This document shows positions 8,466 to 19,136 of a DNA stretch of 64,000 bases, one piece after another (position 1 is the stretch's first letter; every line of letters begins with the position of its first letter). The translations under genes and the position numbers were made by a program. The stretch comes from Buchananella sp. 14KM1171. Lineage in GTDB: Bacteria; Actinomycetota; Actinomycetes; Actinomycetales; Actinomycetaceae. Location of the stretch: the NCBI RefSeq assembly GCF_041380365.1, contig NZ_CP159981.1, positions 1,426,001-1,490,000 of the forward strand, read 5' to 3'. Below the pieces are notes generated by a model. That model saw nothing but the letters and a program-made list of their open reading frames with translations. It searched no databases and was not told the DNA's origin.

Positions 8466-9269
8466 CTAGTCGCGCTTCGGCTTCGAGCCGTAGACGCCCG
8501 GGAGGTGTGGGAGTGTCTTGGCAGGCTTGAAATTGCCGAAGATGGTTCGTCGCGGTAGGTATGTGCGCGGGAACCATGTTTTAGGTTGCTCTGTTGGTGA
8601 CGTGGGCTCGGAACTTATTTTTACGAATGTGCCCTGTTCTGTCTGTCGTACCACCCAATCGACCGGGGTGGAGTCTCGCAGCCAGTCATTCATTTGGGTA
8701 GAAAAACGCTCCCCGAGCCAGAGGAGCCAGCTGGGCAGCTCTGGCAAGCCGTAAATGCTGGCACCGTGATAGTAGCTGTTTTCTAAGCGCATCAACCTAG
8801 TGAACTCTTTATTTGAAATGCTCTCACCCACTATGTCTTCGTACTTATAGCAGATTGCAAGCTCTGCGCCGAGCGCATCGGCCATCTTCACAAGCAGCTG
8901 CTCGGCGCTATTGAGGTCCGACTCAAGTGACTTCATGGAGAGCTTTAGTAGGCAGTTGATGCTATATGTTAAGGATGCGTCAGGGATTATCTTAAGTGTT
9001 TCATGCTCTACCCTAAATGGGAAGTCGATACTGGCTAGTTTCATGAACCGGCGATGCCAGAGGCGAATGTAGATGTCGGGAAGTTTTTCGGCGAGTAGGA
9101 TTTTTCTCGCCGCGGTGTCCAGTGGCCTTCTGGGGCGGCCCCACTGGTGTGGGGCGAACTCGGGAAAGTACTGGTCGAAGACGTCGAGGTATGTTTTCAG
9201 CGCCCAGTTAGGGGTTGGGTGAACGCCAATCCAGTGCATTTTCAGGATCAGATCGGCTGGGCTCTTCAA
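8466..9269 (-). CDS. Unrecognised 267-aa protein of the defence island
   Basis: I do not recognise a family. The protein is soluble-looking, rich in aromatic residues and Leu, with no signal peptide or membrane segment. Visible stretches include WIGVHPTPNW near the N-terminus, KLPDIYIRLWHRRFMKLA (about 60-78) and YYHGASIYGLPELPSWLLWLGERF (about 166-190). The start is a TTG at 9269 with GAGGAGAGGAC directly upstream, a good ribosome site; the next Met is residue 11. The gene is clearly more AT-rich than its neighbours (many AAG, ATT, TTA and AGT codons), a sign of recent transfer. It starts 66 bp after the hipA stop on the same strand and ends 185 bp before the TIR gene, so it could belong to either module. 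Confidence 0.72.
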   Translation of the reverse strand: MKSPADLILKMHWIGVHPTPNWALKTYLDVFDQYFPEFAPHQWGRPRRPLDTAARKILLAEKLPDIYIRLWHRRFMKLASIDFPFRVEHETLKIIPDASLTYSINCLLKLSMKSLESDLNSAEQLLVKMADALGAELAICYKYEDIVGESISNKEFTRLMRLENSYYHGASIYGLPELPSWLLWLGERFSTQMNDWLRDSTPVDWVVRQTEQGTFVKISSEPTSPTEQPKTWFPRTYLPRRTIFGNFKPAKTLPHLPGVYGSKPKRD

Positions 9270-9335
9270 GTCCTCTCCTCGAAGTCGGGGGCAATGATCG
9301 ACAGTGCGTGCGGCCAGTCTGGCACCGCAGACGGG

Positions 9336-10697
9336 TCAGCGTCTCGGACAACGTGGTCCGTCCGCGCGTAGCACGCTCTCGTAGTCGCACCTGGCCCTGA
9401 GGTAGTCCCGCATTCGCACGGCCTGGTCCTCTGCCAGGCCGAAGCGGCTGGGTGCGTCGTCCCAGGCATGCCACGCCGCCTCGGCCACGCGGGTAACCGC
9501 CTCGAGCACCAGCTGCCTGGGTAGGCCCCAGTCGATGTCGAGCAGCTGCTCCAGGCTGCGATGGTCTTCGCCCAAAAGCAGTGGCGTCCCACTCTCTTCG
9601 TAAGGGAAAGGCACAACGTCGAACACCGGCGCAACCCGCCAAGTGCCCGCCTGGCGCAAGAAGCCGAAATTGCGGGCGTGGTCGTCAAAGTTGTTCACGC
9701 AGATTGCGAGCGCGGCGGCCGTCACCATACTTAGCGCAGCAGTCTTCCCGGCAAGGTGCCGTGCCGTGCTCACAGCCATCTTGTAGTTGAACTCTTCGTA
9801 CGGTCCCATTCCGCTGGCCGTACGCATTGACTGATATCCGAGTCTGCCCCGGTCGGTACGGTCAAAGCGCTCCAGTAGTAAGACGCTCCGGTTCTCGTCT
9901 AGTCTTTCGAGCTGGAAGGCAGGAGTCGGTAGCCCCGCTTCCCTAGCAATCGAAAGAGCTACGGCCTCGCAAGCCTGAACGTCGTACCTGTCAGTCTCTG
10001 CCGGGAACTTCGCAATCAGTAGCCTGCCATCGTTCGAGATCACTGCCGATTTGGGCCGCGCCCCTCCTTGACTGCTTGAGCCCGCAAAGAGCCGACGCAA
10101 CAGGGCTGGATCGTCGCTCCCATTAGCGAAGGAGGAAATATCTGCCTGGATAGCAGAAAGGGTGCCGATGCCTGCGGGGAAACTGGACTCCTCGATTTCC
10201 CGGAGAAAAGGGCCATCGACCGAATCGGAAAAACGCAGCGCCCCCTGCCGGGGCAGGTCCGGGGTGGCGGACAGGAGTCCCACCGAGTTCCCCCACTCCG
10301 ACACTGAGCGTGCGCGCTGAACAACCTGGCGTCCCCACGCGTCGGGGCCGGAGTCGTCAAATTCTCCGAATGTGAGCAGCCCGCCCGGTGGAGAAAGTGG
10401 TCCGCTGACCAGCGGCATCCCTTCGCCGATGCTGAAACCCTCGGCGAGCCATGTTGAAGCGTAGGTGAACTCCTGCGCTTGGGCCCAGCCGTGGAGTCTG
10501 AGCGTTCCCACGTGCCGGGTAGCCCCGGATTCCTCCGTCCAGTGCACCTCGAGCTGTTCGCGCGCCACGGTGGCCCCCAATCGGCAGATGAAAGCTCCTC
10601 TTGCCATTTTGCCGACAAATGGCAAGGAGAGTTGCCGAACCGGTCCGCAGTGGAGGAGCATCCAGGTTGCGCGCGGCCGTAGCCCGCCATGAGCCAC
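9336..10697 (-). CDS. HipA-family serine/threonine kinase
   Basis: HipA kinases phosphorylate tRNA-synthetase or other targets and arrest growth; they usually pair with a small HipB antitoxin. The N-subdomain is seen at about 62-140 (HVGTLRLHG, then LLTFGEFDDSGPDAWGRQVVQRA). Kinase motifs are GARPKSAV (212-219), LLIAKFPAET with K230, E244, catalytic NFDDHARNF (336-344, D338 and N343 matching E. coli HipA D309 and N314) and VFDVVPF with D360, so it appears intact. No hipB lies beside it; the gene upstream is an AlbA_2/winged-helix regulator preceded by the same 125-bp sequence as hipA. I take the GTG at 10697 as start because it sits against an operator-like palindrome exactly as the neighbour's GTG does. 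M31 at 10607 is the alternative, and homology begins only near residue 60. Confidence 0.85.
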   Translation of the reverse strand: MAHGGLRPRATWMLLHCGPVRQLSLPFVGKMARGAFICRLGATVAREQLEVHWTEESGATRHVGTLRLHGWAQAQEFTYASTWLAEGFSIGEGMPLVSGPLSPPGGLLTFGEFDDSGPDAWGRQVVQRARSVSEWGNSVGLLSATPDLPRQGALRFSDSVDGPFLREIEESSFPAGIGTLSAIQADISSFANGSDDPALLRRLFAGSSSQGGARPKSAVISNDGRLLIAKFPAETDRYDVQACEAVALSIAREAGLPTPAFQLERLDENRSVLLLERFDRTDRGRLGYQSMRTASGMGPYEEFNYKMAVSTARHLAGKTAALSMVTAAALAICVNNFDDHARNFGFLRQAGTWRVAPVFDVVPFPYEESGTPLLLGEDHRSLEQLLDIDWGLPRQLVLEAVTRVAEAAWHAWDDAPSRFGLAEDQAVRMRDYLRARCDYESVLRADGPRCPRR

Positions 10698-10699
10698 TC

Positions 10700-10718
10700 A
10701 CTGTCACAATGCGACAGT
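10700..10718. promoter_or_regulatory. Imperfect palindromic operator at the hipA start
   Basis: ACTGTCACAATGCGACAGT reads as outer arms ACTGTC and GACAGT around a partly matching centre. It ends 2 bp from the hipA GTG, the same placement as the perfect palindrome before the AlbA-type gene at 12230-12248. It is probably bound by the same regulator. Confidence 0.6.
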
Positions 10719-10838
10719 ATGAGTCAGTAGCGCCGCCGCGATTCGTTGGAATTGCAACGATCCGCCCTCTACTGTCGCATCTACTGTCGCATGCTGTAAC
10801 ACCAAAATGAGTCAGTAGGTGACAGTAGGTGTTACAGC
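10714..10838. repeat. 125-bp direct repeat, copy 1 (upstream of hipA)
   Basis: Matches 12244-12368 over 125 bp with two differences by my reading. It contains two tandem ACTGTCGCAT units (about 10770-10792), a TGAGTCAGTA motif twice, and a perfect inverted repeat GCTGTAACACC (10793-10803) / GGTGTTACAGC (10828-10838). The stop codon of the AlbA-type gene (10832-10834) lies inside the second arm. It fills the gap between that gene and hipA, so it carries the hipA promoter and operators. Confidence 0.9.
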
Positions 10839-12223
10839 AGCCGCCAGGTTGCGTTCGGGTCTTGAGGGGAGACGCCATGCCACTGCACAAGACCGGCCTC
10901 CACGAGGCTTTGCAGTGCCCGGCCCGCTGTGGCGCGCGCAATTCCGGCTAGCTCCGCGACCTGACCCGTGCTCAAAGGCTTACCAGCCAGCCGCATCGCT
11001 TCAAGTACCGTGTGTGCGCTCTTGGTCAGCGACTTCAACGCGTCCGGGTTTGTGGCCGGGGTGCCGCTCAAAGTAAGAGTCACGGAAGAAGAAGACTGCC
11101 GATAGATGGGATCGGTAAGTCCACGCATCTTCATCTCTTCGAAGATGCGCTTGATTCCCTCTCCTAGTTCGCGAGTGATGCCAAGGTCGGCGCACACGCG
11201 TGCTATCCGGGGATTGCGAGCGTAACGGGAGATGGCAAGTGGCTTGGAGGGATCGACTAGACCCGGGAAGCGACCTGGGGATGAGATCTCAATGCGGTGG
11301 TCAAAGATGTCGACTCGTATGTGGTCGCCCATGGTGCTGTAGGAGCGGTGCACCACTGCGTTGACGAGCCCCTCCAGCCACGCATCTCTAGGAATGATGG
11401 GCACTGGCTCGAAGCGTCCAGATGCCACCAGTCGCTTGTGGCGTGGCACAAGTCGCTCGATTTCTGCTGCAGCGTTGTTGATCTGCTCCGGGATGGAGCC
11501 CTCAATACGGGAGTCGTGGAGGAGGTTCATGCGCGCCCCCACCTCCCGTGTGTCTCCGTCGTAACGCAGCACTCGAACGTATGCGCTTGGGAAGTCCCGC
11601 TGTGGTCGCTCGTCAAACAAGAGCTCGGCGGCAATAGTGAGCTCACTGCGGCGGTTGACTAGGTCCCGGGCGGCAAGCATTTCTTGAACTGAGGAGGAGC
11701 CGATGGTCGTTCGATAGGCCTCAAGTTGCTGCTGGTCCAGGTCGGCAACCGAGATCTGGGCGACCGTAGCCTCGAAAGGCCCGCCGCCTCTGTCGTAAGT
11801 GAGTTCCGTCTGCTCGGCCAGGTTGAGCTTGCGGGACTCGTCGCCGATCCGGAGGAAGCAGTCTCCTGCCTGATTGGTATGCACGGTGTCGCTGGGCTCA
11901 ACGCGCACAATCAGAATCCTCTTGCCTTCGACGTCCCTGGCGTCGAAGCGAGCACGGACAGGTGGAACAGTAAAGTCGATAGGGGCTTGTCGAATAGAGT
12001 TCTCGAGCTCTGTGGAAACGCCGTCTACGGCTGCGTTGTTAATTCCGACCACAATCGTCCCGCCCTCAGCATTGGCGAACGCGATGAGTGGGCGGGCTAG
12101 GTCCTTTGCTGCAATGCGGCCGGACTTGCGATCAAACCATTGGTCCTCAGCGATCGTGCTGAGGGAGGTGACAAGCTCAGCTCCCGCTTTGGCTAGGGCT
12201 GAGTCTACTTCGTGTGATGGCAC
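10832..12223 (-). CDS. AlbA_2 / HATPase_c_4 / winged-helix protein, probable regulator of the hipA module
   Basis: A 463-residue protein of the Schlafen-like AlbA_2 family, often annotated as ATP-binding protein or transcriptional regulator. Domains: AlbA_2 at about 26-150 (DQWFDRKSGRIA, IAFANAEGGTIVVGINN, then CFLRIGDESRKL), a HATPase_c_4-like part at about 277-365 (WLEGLVNAVVHRSYS, IEISSPGRFPG, ELGEGIKRIFEEM), and a C-terminal winged helix at about 403-450 (LSTGQVAELAGIARATAGRALQSLVEAGLV). The start is GTG at 12223, seven bases from a perfect 19-bp palindrome. The same control cassette precedes this gene and hipA, so the simplest reading is an autoregulated DNA-binding protein that also controls the HipA toxin in place of HipB. 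That role is inference. Confidence 0.82.
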   Translation of the reverse strand: MPSHEVDSALAKAGAELVTSLSTIAEDQWFDRKSGRIAAKDLARPLIAFANAEGGTIVVGINNAAVDGVSTELENSIRQAPIDFTVPPVRARFDARDVEGKRILIVRVEPSDTVHTNQAGDCFLRIGDESRKLNLAEQTELTYDRGGGPFEATVAQISVADLDQQQLEAYRTTIGSSSVQEMLAARDLVNRRSELTIAAELLFDERPQRDFPSAYVRVLRYDGDTREVGARMNLLHDSRIEGSIPEQINNAAAEIERLVPRHKRLVASGRFEPVPIIPRDAWLEGLVNAVVHRSYSTMGDHIRVDIFDHRIEISSPGRFPGLVDPSKPLAISRYARNPRIARVCADLGITRELGEGIKRIFEEMKMRGLTDPIYRQSSSSVTLTLSGTPATNPDALKSLTKSAHTVLEAMRLAGKPLSTGQVAELAGIARATAGRALQSLVEAGLVQWHGVSPQDPNATWRLL

Positions 12224-12229
12224 TCACCT

Positions 12230-12248
12230 ACTGTAACATTGTTACAGT
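12230..12248. promoter_or_regulatory. Perfect 19-bp palindromic operator
   Basis: ACTGTAACATTGTTACAGT is a perfect palindrome with 9-bp arms, ending 7 bp before the GTG of the AlbA-type gene. Its half site (TGTAAC) recurs in the inverted repeat GCTGTAACACC / GGTGTTACAGC of the neighbouring 125-bp repeat. It is well placed for autorepression. Confidence 0.7.
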
Positions 12249-12368
12249 ATGAGTCAGTAGCGGAGCCGCGATTCGTTGGAATTGCAACGATCCGCCCTCT
12301 ACTGTCGCATCTACTGTCGCATGCTGTAACACCAAAATGAGTCAGTAGGTGACAGTAGGTGTTACAGC
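12244..12368. repeat. 125-bp direct repeat, copy 2 (upstream of the AlbA-type gene)
   Basis: The second copy, offset by exactly 1530 bp from copy 1; the only differences are two adjacent bases near 12263. It contains the same tandem ACTGTCGCAT units and the inverted repeat at 12323-12333 / 12358-12368. The two copies bracket the AlbA-type gene, so recombination between them would remove that gene and leave hipA with one control region. Confidence 0.9.
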
Positions 12369-12369
12369 T

Positions 12370-12399
12370 GGGGCCGGGGGATGTGCATCCCCCGGCCCC
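12370..12399. terminator. Hairpin after purC at the island edge
   Basis: A perfect 13-bp stem, GGGGCCGGGGGAT / ATCCCCCGGCCCC, with a 4-base loop and no T run. It lies 22 bp beyond the purC stop (minus strand) and next to the 125-bp repeat. Arms resemble the hairpin at 2721-2765 on the other side of the island. Confidence 0.65.
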
Positions 12400-12421
12400 C
12401 ACAGCCACCTTCCCGGGCCGC

Positions 12422-13423
<1,002 letters not shown>

Positions 13424-13794
13424 GCCCCCATCCTTTCACCCGCCCCCAGCCCGGCCAACCCTCCAGCCGCGCCCGCCCGGCCTCCTTTCTCCCCAGGTGG
13501 ACGACGCTGCCGCCCCACCCCATTTCCTCCCGTGTCCGCCCGGCGAGGCGCCGCTCACACCGCCCAGCCCCGCGCGGTAGCGGCAGGCGCGCCGGGCGCC
13601 CGGGATTTCGCCGCAGGTAGGCGCGGCAGCGTCGGCCATCACCCCCACCAACCCCGCCAGAAGCGACGACGCTCACACCGCCGCGCCGGGCGCGAAAGTG
13701 GCGCACTCCATTGCTCGGATGGGCCCCCAAAACGGGCGCGATTCCTGGCTAAACTGGGCCTTACTGCCCACCCCCAGTTCAATGTGAGGAACGC
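13424..13794. promoter_or_regulatory. Divergent control region between purC and purS
   Basis: A 371-bp gene-free stretch between divergent purine genes, so it must hold promoters for both sides. Near the purS end CTAAACTG may be a -10 element (about 13750), and GTGAGGAACGC is the purS ribosome site. It carries two dispersed GC-motif copies (13499-13514 and about 13621-13636) and CGCTCACACCGCC twice (about 13551 and 13670). I see no riboswitch and no clear regulator box. Confidence 0.5.
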
Positions 13795-14055
13795 ATGGGA
13801 AAGATCGTCGTTGAGGTAATGCCCAAGCCGGAGATTCTGGACCCGCAGGGGAAGGCCGTGCGCGGCGCCCTGCCCCGTCTGGGGATCGAGGTTTTCACGG
13901 ACGTGCGCCAGGGGCGTCGCTTCGAACTGACCGTGGACGGCCCCGTCACCGAAGAAGCCCTGGCCGCCGCCAAGAAGGCTGCGCAGGAGCTGCTGTCCAA
14001 CCCGATCATCGAGAACGTCGTGAGCGTGCACGAGCTGGTCGAGGACGCCAAGTGA
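13795..14055 (+). CDS. purS: Phosphoribosylformylglycinamidine synthase subunit PurS
   Basis: The small structural subunit that bridges PurQ and PurL in the three-part FGAM synthase. At 86 aa it has the family's usual length. It shows the N-terminal strand [20 protein letters not shown] and the C-terminal half with [18 protein letters not shown], matching the conserved NPVIE segment. GAGGAA precedes the ATG. Its TGA overlaps the GTG start of purQ (GTGA), and purQ overlaps purL in the same way, so the three subunits are translated as a coupled set. Confidence 0.96.
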   Translation: MGKIVVEVMPKPEILDPQGKAVRGALPRLGIEVFTDVRQGRRFELTVDGPVTEEALAAAKKAAQELLSNPIIENVVSVHELVEDAK

Positions 14056-14783
14056 ACCAGGCCGTGACCAGCGAGTTGGCCGGCGTGCGAGTCGGCGTCA
14101 TCACCTTCCCAGGCACCCTGGACGACAGGGACGCTGCCCGCGCCGTGCGCCTGGCCGGGGGCACCCCCGTGGCCCTGTGGCACAAGGACACCGACCTCAC
14201 CGGCGTCGACGCCGTCGTGGTGCCCGGTGGCTTCTCCCACGGCGACTACCTGCGCTGCGGCGCCATCGCCCGCTTCGCCCCCATCATGGAGACCGTGGTG
14301 GAGCGCGCCGCGGCCGGCATGCCCGTGCTCGGCATCTGCAACGGCTTCCAGGTGCTCTGCGAGGCCCACCTGCTGCCCGGCGCCCTGATCCGCAACGACC
14401 ACCAGCGCTTCATCTGCCGCGAGCAGAAGCTGCGCATCGAGAACGCCTCCACCGCGTGGACCGGCGACTACCAGGTGGGCCAGGAGATCGTGGTGCCCCT
14501 GAAGAACGGCGAAGGCAACTTCCAGGCCGACGCTGAGACCATCGCCCGCCTGGAGGGTGAGGGCCGCGTGGTCTTCCGCTACATGGACGTCAACCCGAAC
14601 GGCTCCGTCAACGACATCGCCGGCATCTGCAACGAGGCCGGCAACGTGGTTGGCCTCATGCCCCACCCGGAGCACGCCGTGGAGGCCGGCTTTGGCCCCG
14701 ACGGCGCCACCGGCCCCCGCCAGGGCACCGACGGCCTGGCCATTTTCACCTCCGTCCTGCGCTCCGTGGTGGGTGCGGCATGA
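14052..14783 (+). CDS. purQ: Phosphoribosylformylglycinamidine synthase, glutaminase subunit PurQ
   Basis: A class I glutamine amidotransferase that feeds ammonia to PurL for FGAM formation. The nucleophile lies in [16 protein letters not shown] (Cys near residue 96), the oxyanion and start motif in [15 protein letters not shown], and the His-Glu pair in [11 protein letters not shown] near residue 200. Length 243 aa is a little above the usual 220-230. It starts with GTG overlapping the purS stop and ends overlapping the purL ATG. Confidence 0.97.
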   Translation: MNQAVTSELAGVRVGVITFPGTLDDRDAARAVRLAGGTPVALWHKDTDLTGVDAVVVPGGFSHGDYLRCGAIARFAPIMETVVERAAAGMPVLGICNGFQVLCEAHLLPGALIRNDHQRFICREQKLRIENASTAWTGDYQVGQEIVVPLKNGEGNFQADAETIARLEGEGRVVFRYMDVNPNGSVNDIAGICNEAGNVVGLMPHPEHAVEAGFGPDGATGPRQGTDGLAIFTSVLRSVVGAA

Positions 14784-17119
14784 GCGAGACCGGCATGACC
14801 GAGAACAAGGAGCAGGCTGTGAAGACCGAGCACGTGCCGGACACAGTAGAGAACGCCGCGGCCACCCCCGGCCAGGAGATGCCCTACGCGGAGCTGGGCC
14901 TGAAGCCGGACGAGTACGAGCGCATCGTCGAGTTGCTGGGGCGCCGCCCCACCAACGCCGAGCTAGCCATGTACTCCGTGATGTGGTCCGAGCACTGCTC
15001 CTACAAGTCCTCCAAGAAGCACCTGCGCACCTTCGGCAAGCACCTCACCGAGGACATGAAGAAGCACCTGCTGGTGGGCATGGGTGAGAACGCCGGCGTG
15101 GTGGACATCGGCGACGGCTGGGCCGTGACGTTCAAGGTCGAGTCCCACAACCACCCCTCCTTCGTGGAGCCCTACCAGGGCGCGGCCACGGGCGTGGGCG
15201 GCATTGTGCGCGACATCATCTCGATGGGCGCCCGCCCGGTGGCCGTGATGGACCAGCTGCGCTTCGGCGCGGTGGACAACCCGGACACGGCGCGCGTGGT
15301 GCACGGCGTGGTGGCCGGCGTGGGCGGCTACGGCAACTGCCTGGGCCTGCCCAACATCGGCGGCGAGATCGAGTTCGACCCCTGCTACCAGGGCAACCCG
15401 CTGGTCAACGCCCTGTGCGTGGGCGTGCTGCGCCACGAGGACATCCACTTGGCCAACGCCTCCGGTGCCGGCAACAAGGTGGTGCTGTTCGGCGCCCGCA
15501 CGGGCGGCGACGGCATCGGTGGCGCCTCCATCCTGGCCTCCGAGAGCTTCGAGGACGGCATGCCCGCCAAGCGCCCGAGCGTGCAGGTGGGTGACCCCTT
15601 CATGGAGAAGGTGCTCATCGAGTGCTGCCTGGAGCTGTTCGCCGCCGGCCTGGTGGAGGGCATCCAGGACCTGGGTGCCGCCGGCATCTCCTGCGCCACC
15701 TCAGAGCTGGCCTCCAACGGCGACGGCGGCATGCACGTCTGGTTGGACGACGTGCTGCTGCGCGACCCCACCCTGACCGCCGGCGAGATCCTGATGTCTG
15801 AGTCTCAGGAGCGCATGATGGCCGTGGTCAAGCCGGAGAAGCTGGAGCAGTTCCTGGCCGTGACCGCCAAGTGGGACGTGGAGACCGCCGTGATCGGTGA
15901 GGTGACCGGCACTGGCCGCCTGACGATCGACCACCACGGCCACCGCATCGTGGATGTGGACCCGAAGACCGTGGCCCACGACGGCCCGGAGTACGACCGC
16001 CCCTACGCCCGCCCGGCCTGGCAGGACGCCCTGGTGGCGGACACGACCGACCGCCTGGAGCGCCCCGAGGGCGAGGCCGCGCTGCGCGAGACCATCCTGC
16101 AGGTGGCCACGGACCCGAACCAGGCCTCCTGCGCCTGGGTGACGGACCAGTACGACCGCTTTGTGCAGGGCGCCACCGCCCTGGCCCAGCCGGACGACGC
16201 CGGCGTGATCCGCGTGGACGAGTCCAGCGGCCGTGGCGTCGCCATCGCCACGGACGCCAACGGCCGTTTCGCCAAGCTGGACCCGCGCACCGGTGCCGCC
16301 CAGGCACTAGCGGAGGCCTACCGCAACGTCGCCACCGTGGGCGCCCGCCCGCTGGCGGTGACCGACTGCCTCAACTTTGGCTCCCCGGAGGACCCGGACG
16401 CCATGTGGCAGCTGGTGGAGGCCATCCACGGTCTGGCACAGGCCTGCGAGGAGCTGGGCGTGCCCGTCACCGGTGGTAACGTCTCGCTCTACAACTCCTC
16501 CGGTGCGGAAAAGAGCCAGATCAACTCCTCCATCAACCCCACCCCTGTGGTCGGTGTGTTGGGCGTGCTGGACGACGTCTCCGTGGTGGTCCCCTCCGGC
16601 TGGAACCGCGAGGGCCTGGCCGTGATCCTGCTGGGCGAGACCTTCGCGGAGCTGGACGGCTCCGCCTGGGCGCGCGCAGTGCACGGCCACCTGGGCGGCT
16701 TCCCCCCGCAGGTGGACCTGAAGGCTGAGAAGGCGTTGGCCGACGTCCTGATCGGTGCCGTGCGTGCCGGCGAGGCCGCCGCCTCCCACGACCTCAGCGC
16801 CGGCGGCCTGGCCCAAGCCCTGGTGGACGGCTGCGTGCGCTACGGCGTGGGTGGCTCCTTCGACCTGTCCAAGGTGGAGGGGCGAGACGAGCTCTCCACC
16901 TTCGAGCTGCTCTTCTCTGAGTCCGGCGCGCGTGCGCTGCTGGCCGTGGAAGAAGACAAGGTGGCCGCCGTGCTGGACCGCGCCTTCGCGGCCGGCGTCC
17001 CGGCGCAGCGCATCGGCACCACCGGTGGCGAGCTGCTGGCGATCCGCGGCGTGGAGTCCATCGACGTGGCCGAGCTGCGCGCCGCCGTGGCCGCCCCGCT
17101 GCCGGCCCTGTTCGGTTAA
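14780..17119 (+). CDS. purL: Phosphoribosylformylglycinamidine synthase, synthetase subunit PurL
   Basis: The ATP-dependent synthetase subunit that converts FGAR to FGAM with ammonia from PurQ. At 779 aa it is the small (PurSQL-type) form. Visible features: [18 protein letters not shown] (about 69-86), the first ATP-binding loop [29 protein letters not shown], the duplicated AIRS-like halves with [17 protein letters not shown] and GGNVSLYN in the second half, and [11 protein letters not shown] near 675. The start is an ATGA overlap with purQ. A long hairpin follows at 17186-17230. Confidence 0.97.
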   Translation: MSETGMTENKEQAVKTEHVPDTVENAAATPGQEMPYAELGLKPDEYERIVELLGRRPTNAELAMYSVMWSEHCSYKSSKKHLRTFGKHLTEDMKKHLLVGMGENAGVVDIGDGWAVTFKVESHNHPSFVEPYQGAATGVGGIVRDIISMGARPVAVMDQLRFGAVDNPDTARVVHGVVAGVGGYGNCLGLPNIGGEIEFDPCYQGNPLVNALCVGVLRHEDIHLANASGAGNKVVLFGARTGGDGIGGASILASESFEDGMPAKRPSVQVGDPFMEKVLIECCLELFAAGLVEGIQDLGAAGISCATSELASNGDGGMHVWLDDVLLRDPTLTAGEILMSESQERMMAVVKPEKLEQFLAVTAKWDVETAVIGEVTGTGRLTIDHHGHRIVDVDPKTVAHDGPEYDRPYARPAWQDALVADTTDRLERPEGEAALRETILQVATDPNQASCAWVTDQYDRFVQGATALAQPDDAGVIRVDESSGRGVAIATDANGRFAKLDPRTGAAQALAEAYRNVATVGARPLAVTDCLNFGSPEDPDAMWQLVEAIHGLAQACEELGVPVTGGNVSLYNSSGAEKSQINSSINPTPVVGVLGVLDDVSVVVPSGWNREGLAVILLGETFAELDGSAWARAVHGHLGGFPPQVDLKAEKALADVLIGAVRAGEAAASHDLSAGGLAQALVDGCVRYGVGGSFDLSKVEGRDELSTFELLFSESGARALLAVEEDKVAAVLDRAFAAGVPAQRIGTTGGELLAIRGVESIDVAELRAAVAAPLPALFG

Positions 17120-17185
17120 GGCGCCTTTTGGCGGTCGAGCCGACTAGGCCGGCCCGCTCTTGCGGCCGCCGCTATGGCCGCTACT

Positions 17186-17230
17186 GGGGGCCGACGTTCC
17201 TCTCGCTGGTGTGAGGGAGCGTCGGCCCCC
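17186..17230 (+). terminator. Terminator after purSQL, in the 380-bp purL-gdhA gap
   Basis: GGGGGCCGACG (17186-17196) pairs with CGTCGGCCCCC (17220-17230) and the stem continues partly into the 23-base middle. It ends the purSQL unit. The rest of 17120-17499 holds a copy of the dispersed motif GGCGGCAGCGTCGTCC (17249-17264) and presumably the gdhA promoter, for which I see no convincing boxes. Confidence 0.65.
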
Positions 17231-17322
17231 ACTGCTATGCGCGGGCCGGGCGGCAGCGTCGTCCAGCAAAAGCAGGCCAGGGGGTGGCCGGCAAGGCGGG
17301 GTGGCCAAGATCGCAAAGGTAA

Positions 17323-18840
<1,518 letters not shown>

Positions 18841-18873
18841 CCCGTCGGGTTAAGCCTGGCGAAGGCTGGGGTT

Positions 18874-18905
18874 GGGGGCGCGGTGCCGGTGAGCACCGCG
18901 CCCCC
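18874..18905 (+). terminator. Terminator hairpin after gdhA
   Basis: A perfect 13-bp stem, GGGGGCGCGGTGC (18874-18886) and GCACCGCGCCCCC (18893-18905), with a six-base loop, 34 bp after the gdhA stop. No T run follows; instead a short tandem repeat begins at once. Confidence 0.7.
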
Positions 18906-18943
18906 GCGCTGTTCCCGCGCTGTTCCCGCGCTGTTCCCGCGCT
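18905..18943. repeat. 11-bp tandem repeat after the gdhA terminator
   Basis: CGCGCTGTTCC occurs three times in tandem with a partial fourth copy. No role is evident. It sits between the terminator and the 20-bp repeat block at 19001. Confidence 0.8.
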
Positions 18944-19000
18944 GGGGCGCGTGGGCTGTACCGGAGGCGCGTTGGCTGGGCTGCTAGGGCGAGGCATCCG

Positions 19001-19120
19001 GTTTAGACGTTTGGTGGTGAATCTAGACGTTCGGCGGTGAATCTAGACGTTTACCCGGTCGCGAACGTCGAGTTGAGGAGGCGAACGTCGAGTTGAAAGA
19101 TCGAACGTCGAGTTGAGCGC
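19001..19120. repeat. Six 20-bp units, three in each orientation
   Basis: From 19001 the sequence falls into exact 20-bp steps. Three units contain TAGACGTT followed by a GGTGGTGA-type tail (19001, 19021, 19041); three contain CGAACGTCGAGTTGA (19061, 19081, 19101). The cores are related as reverse complements (CTAGACGTTCG against the reverse of CGAACGTCGAG). The block ends 17 bp before the cutC stop. It may be a binding-site array or a small repeat element. Confidence 0.85.
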
Positions 19121-19136
19121 CGGCCCGGCCGGGGTC

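Noticed and set aside
8281-8577. N-terminal extension of the small TIR protein
   Set aside because: No homology in the extension; a good ribosome site and a candidate promoter favour the ATG at 8280.
13424-13794. Purine riboswitch before purS or purC
   Set aside because: No conserved purine or PRPP riboswitch core was visible; only GC-rich DNA and repeat motifs.
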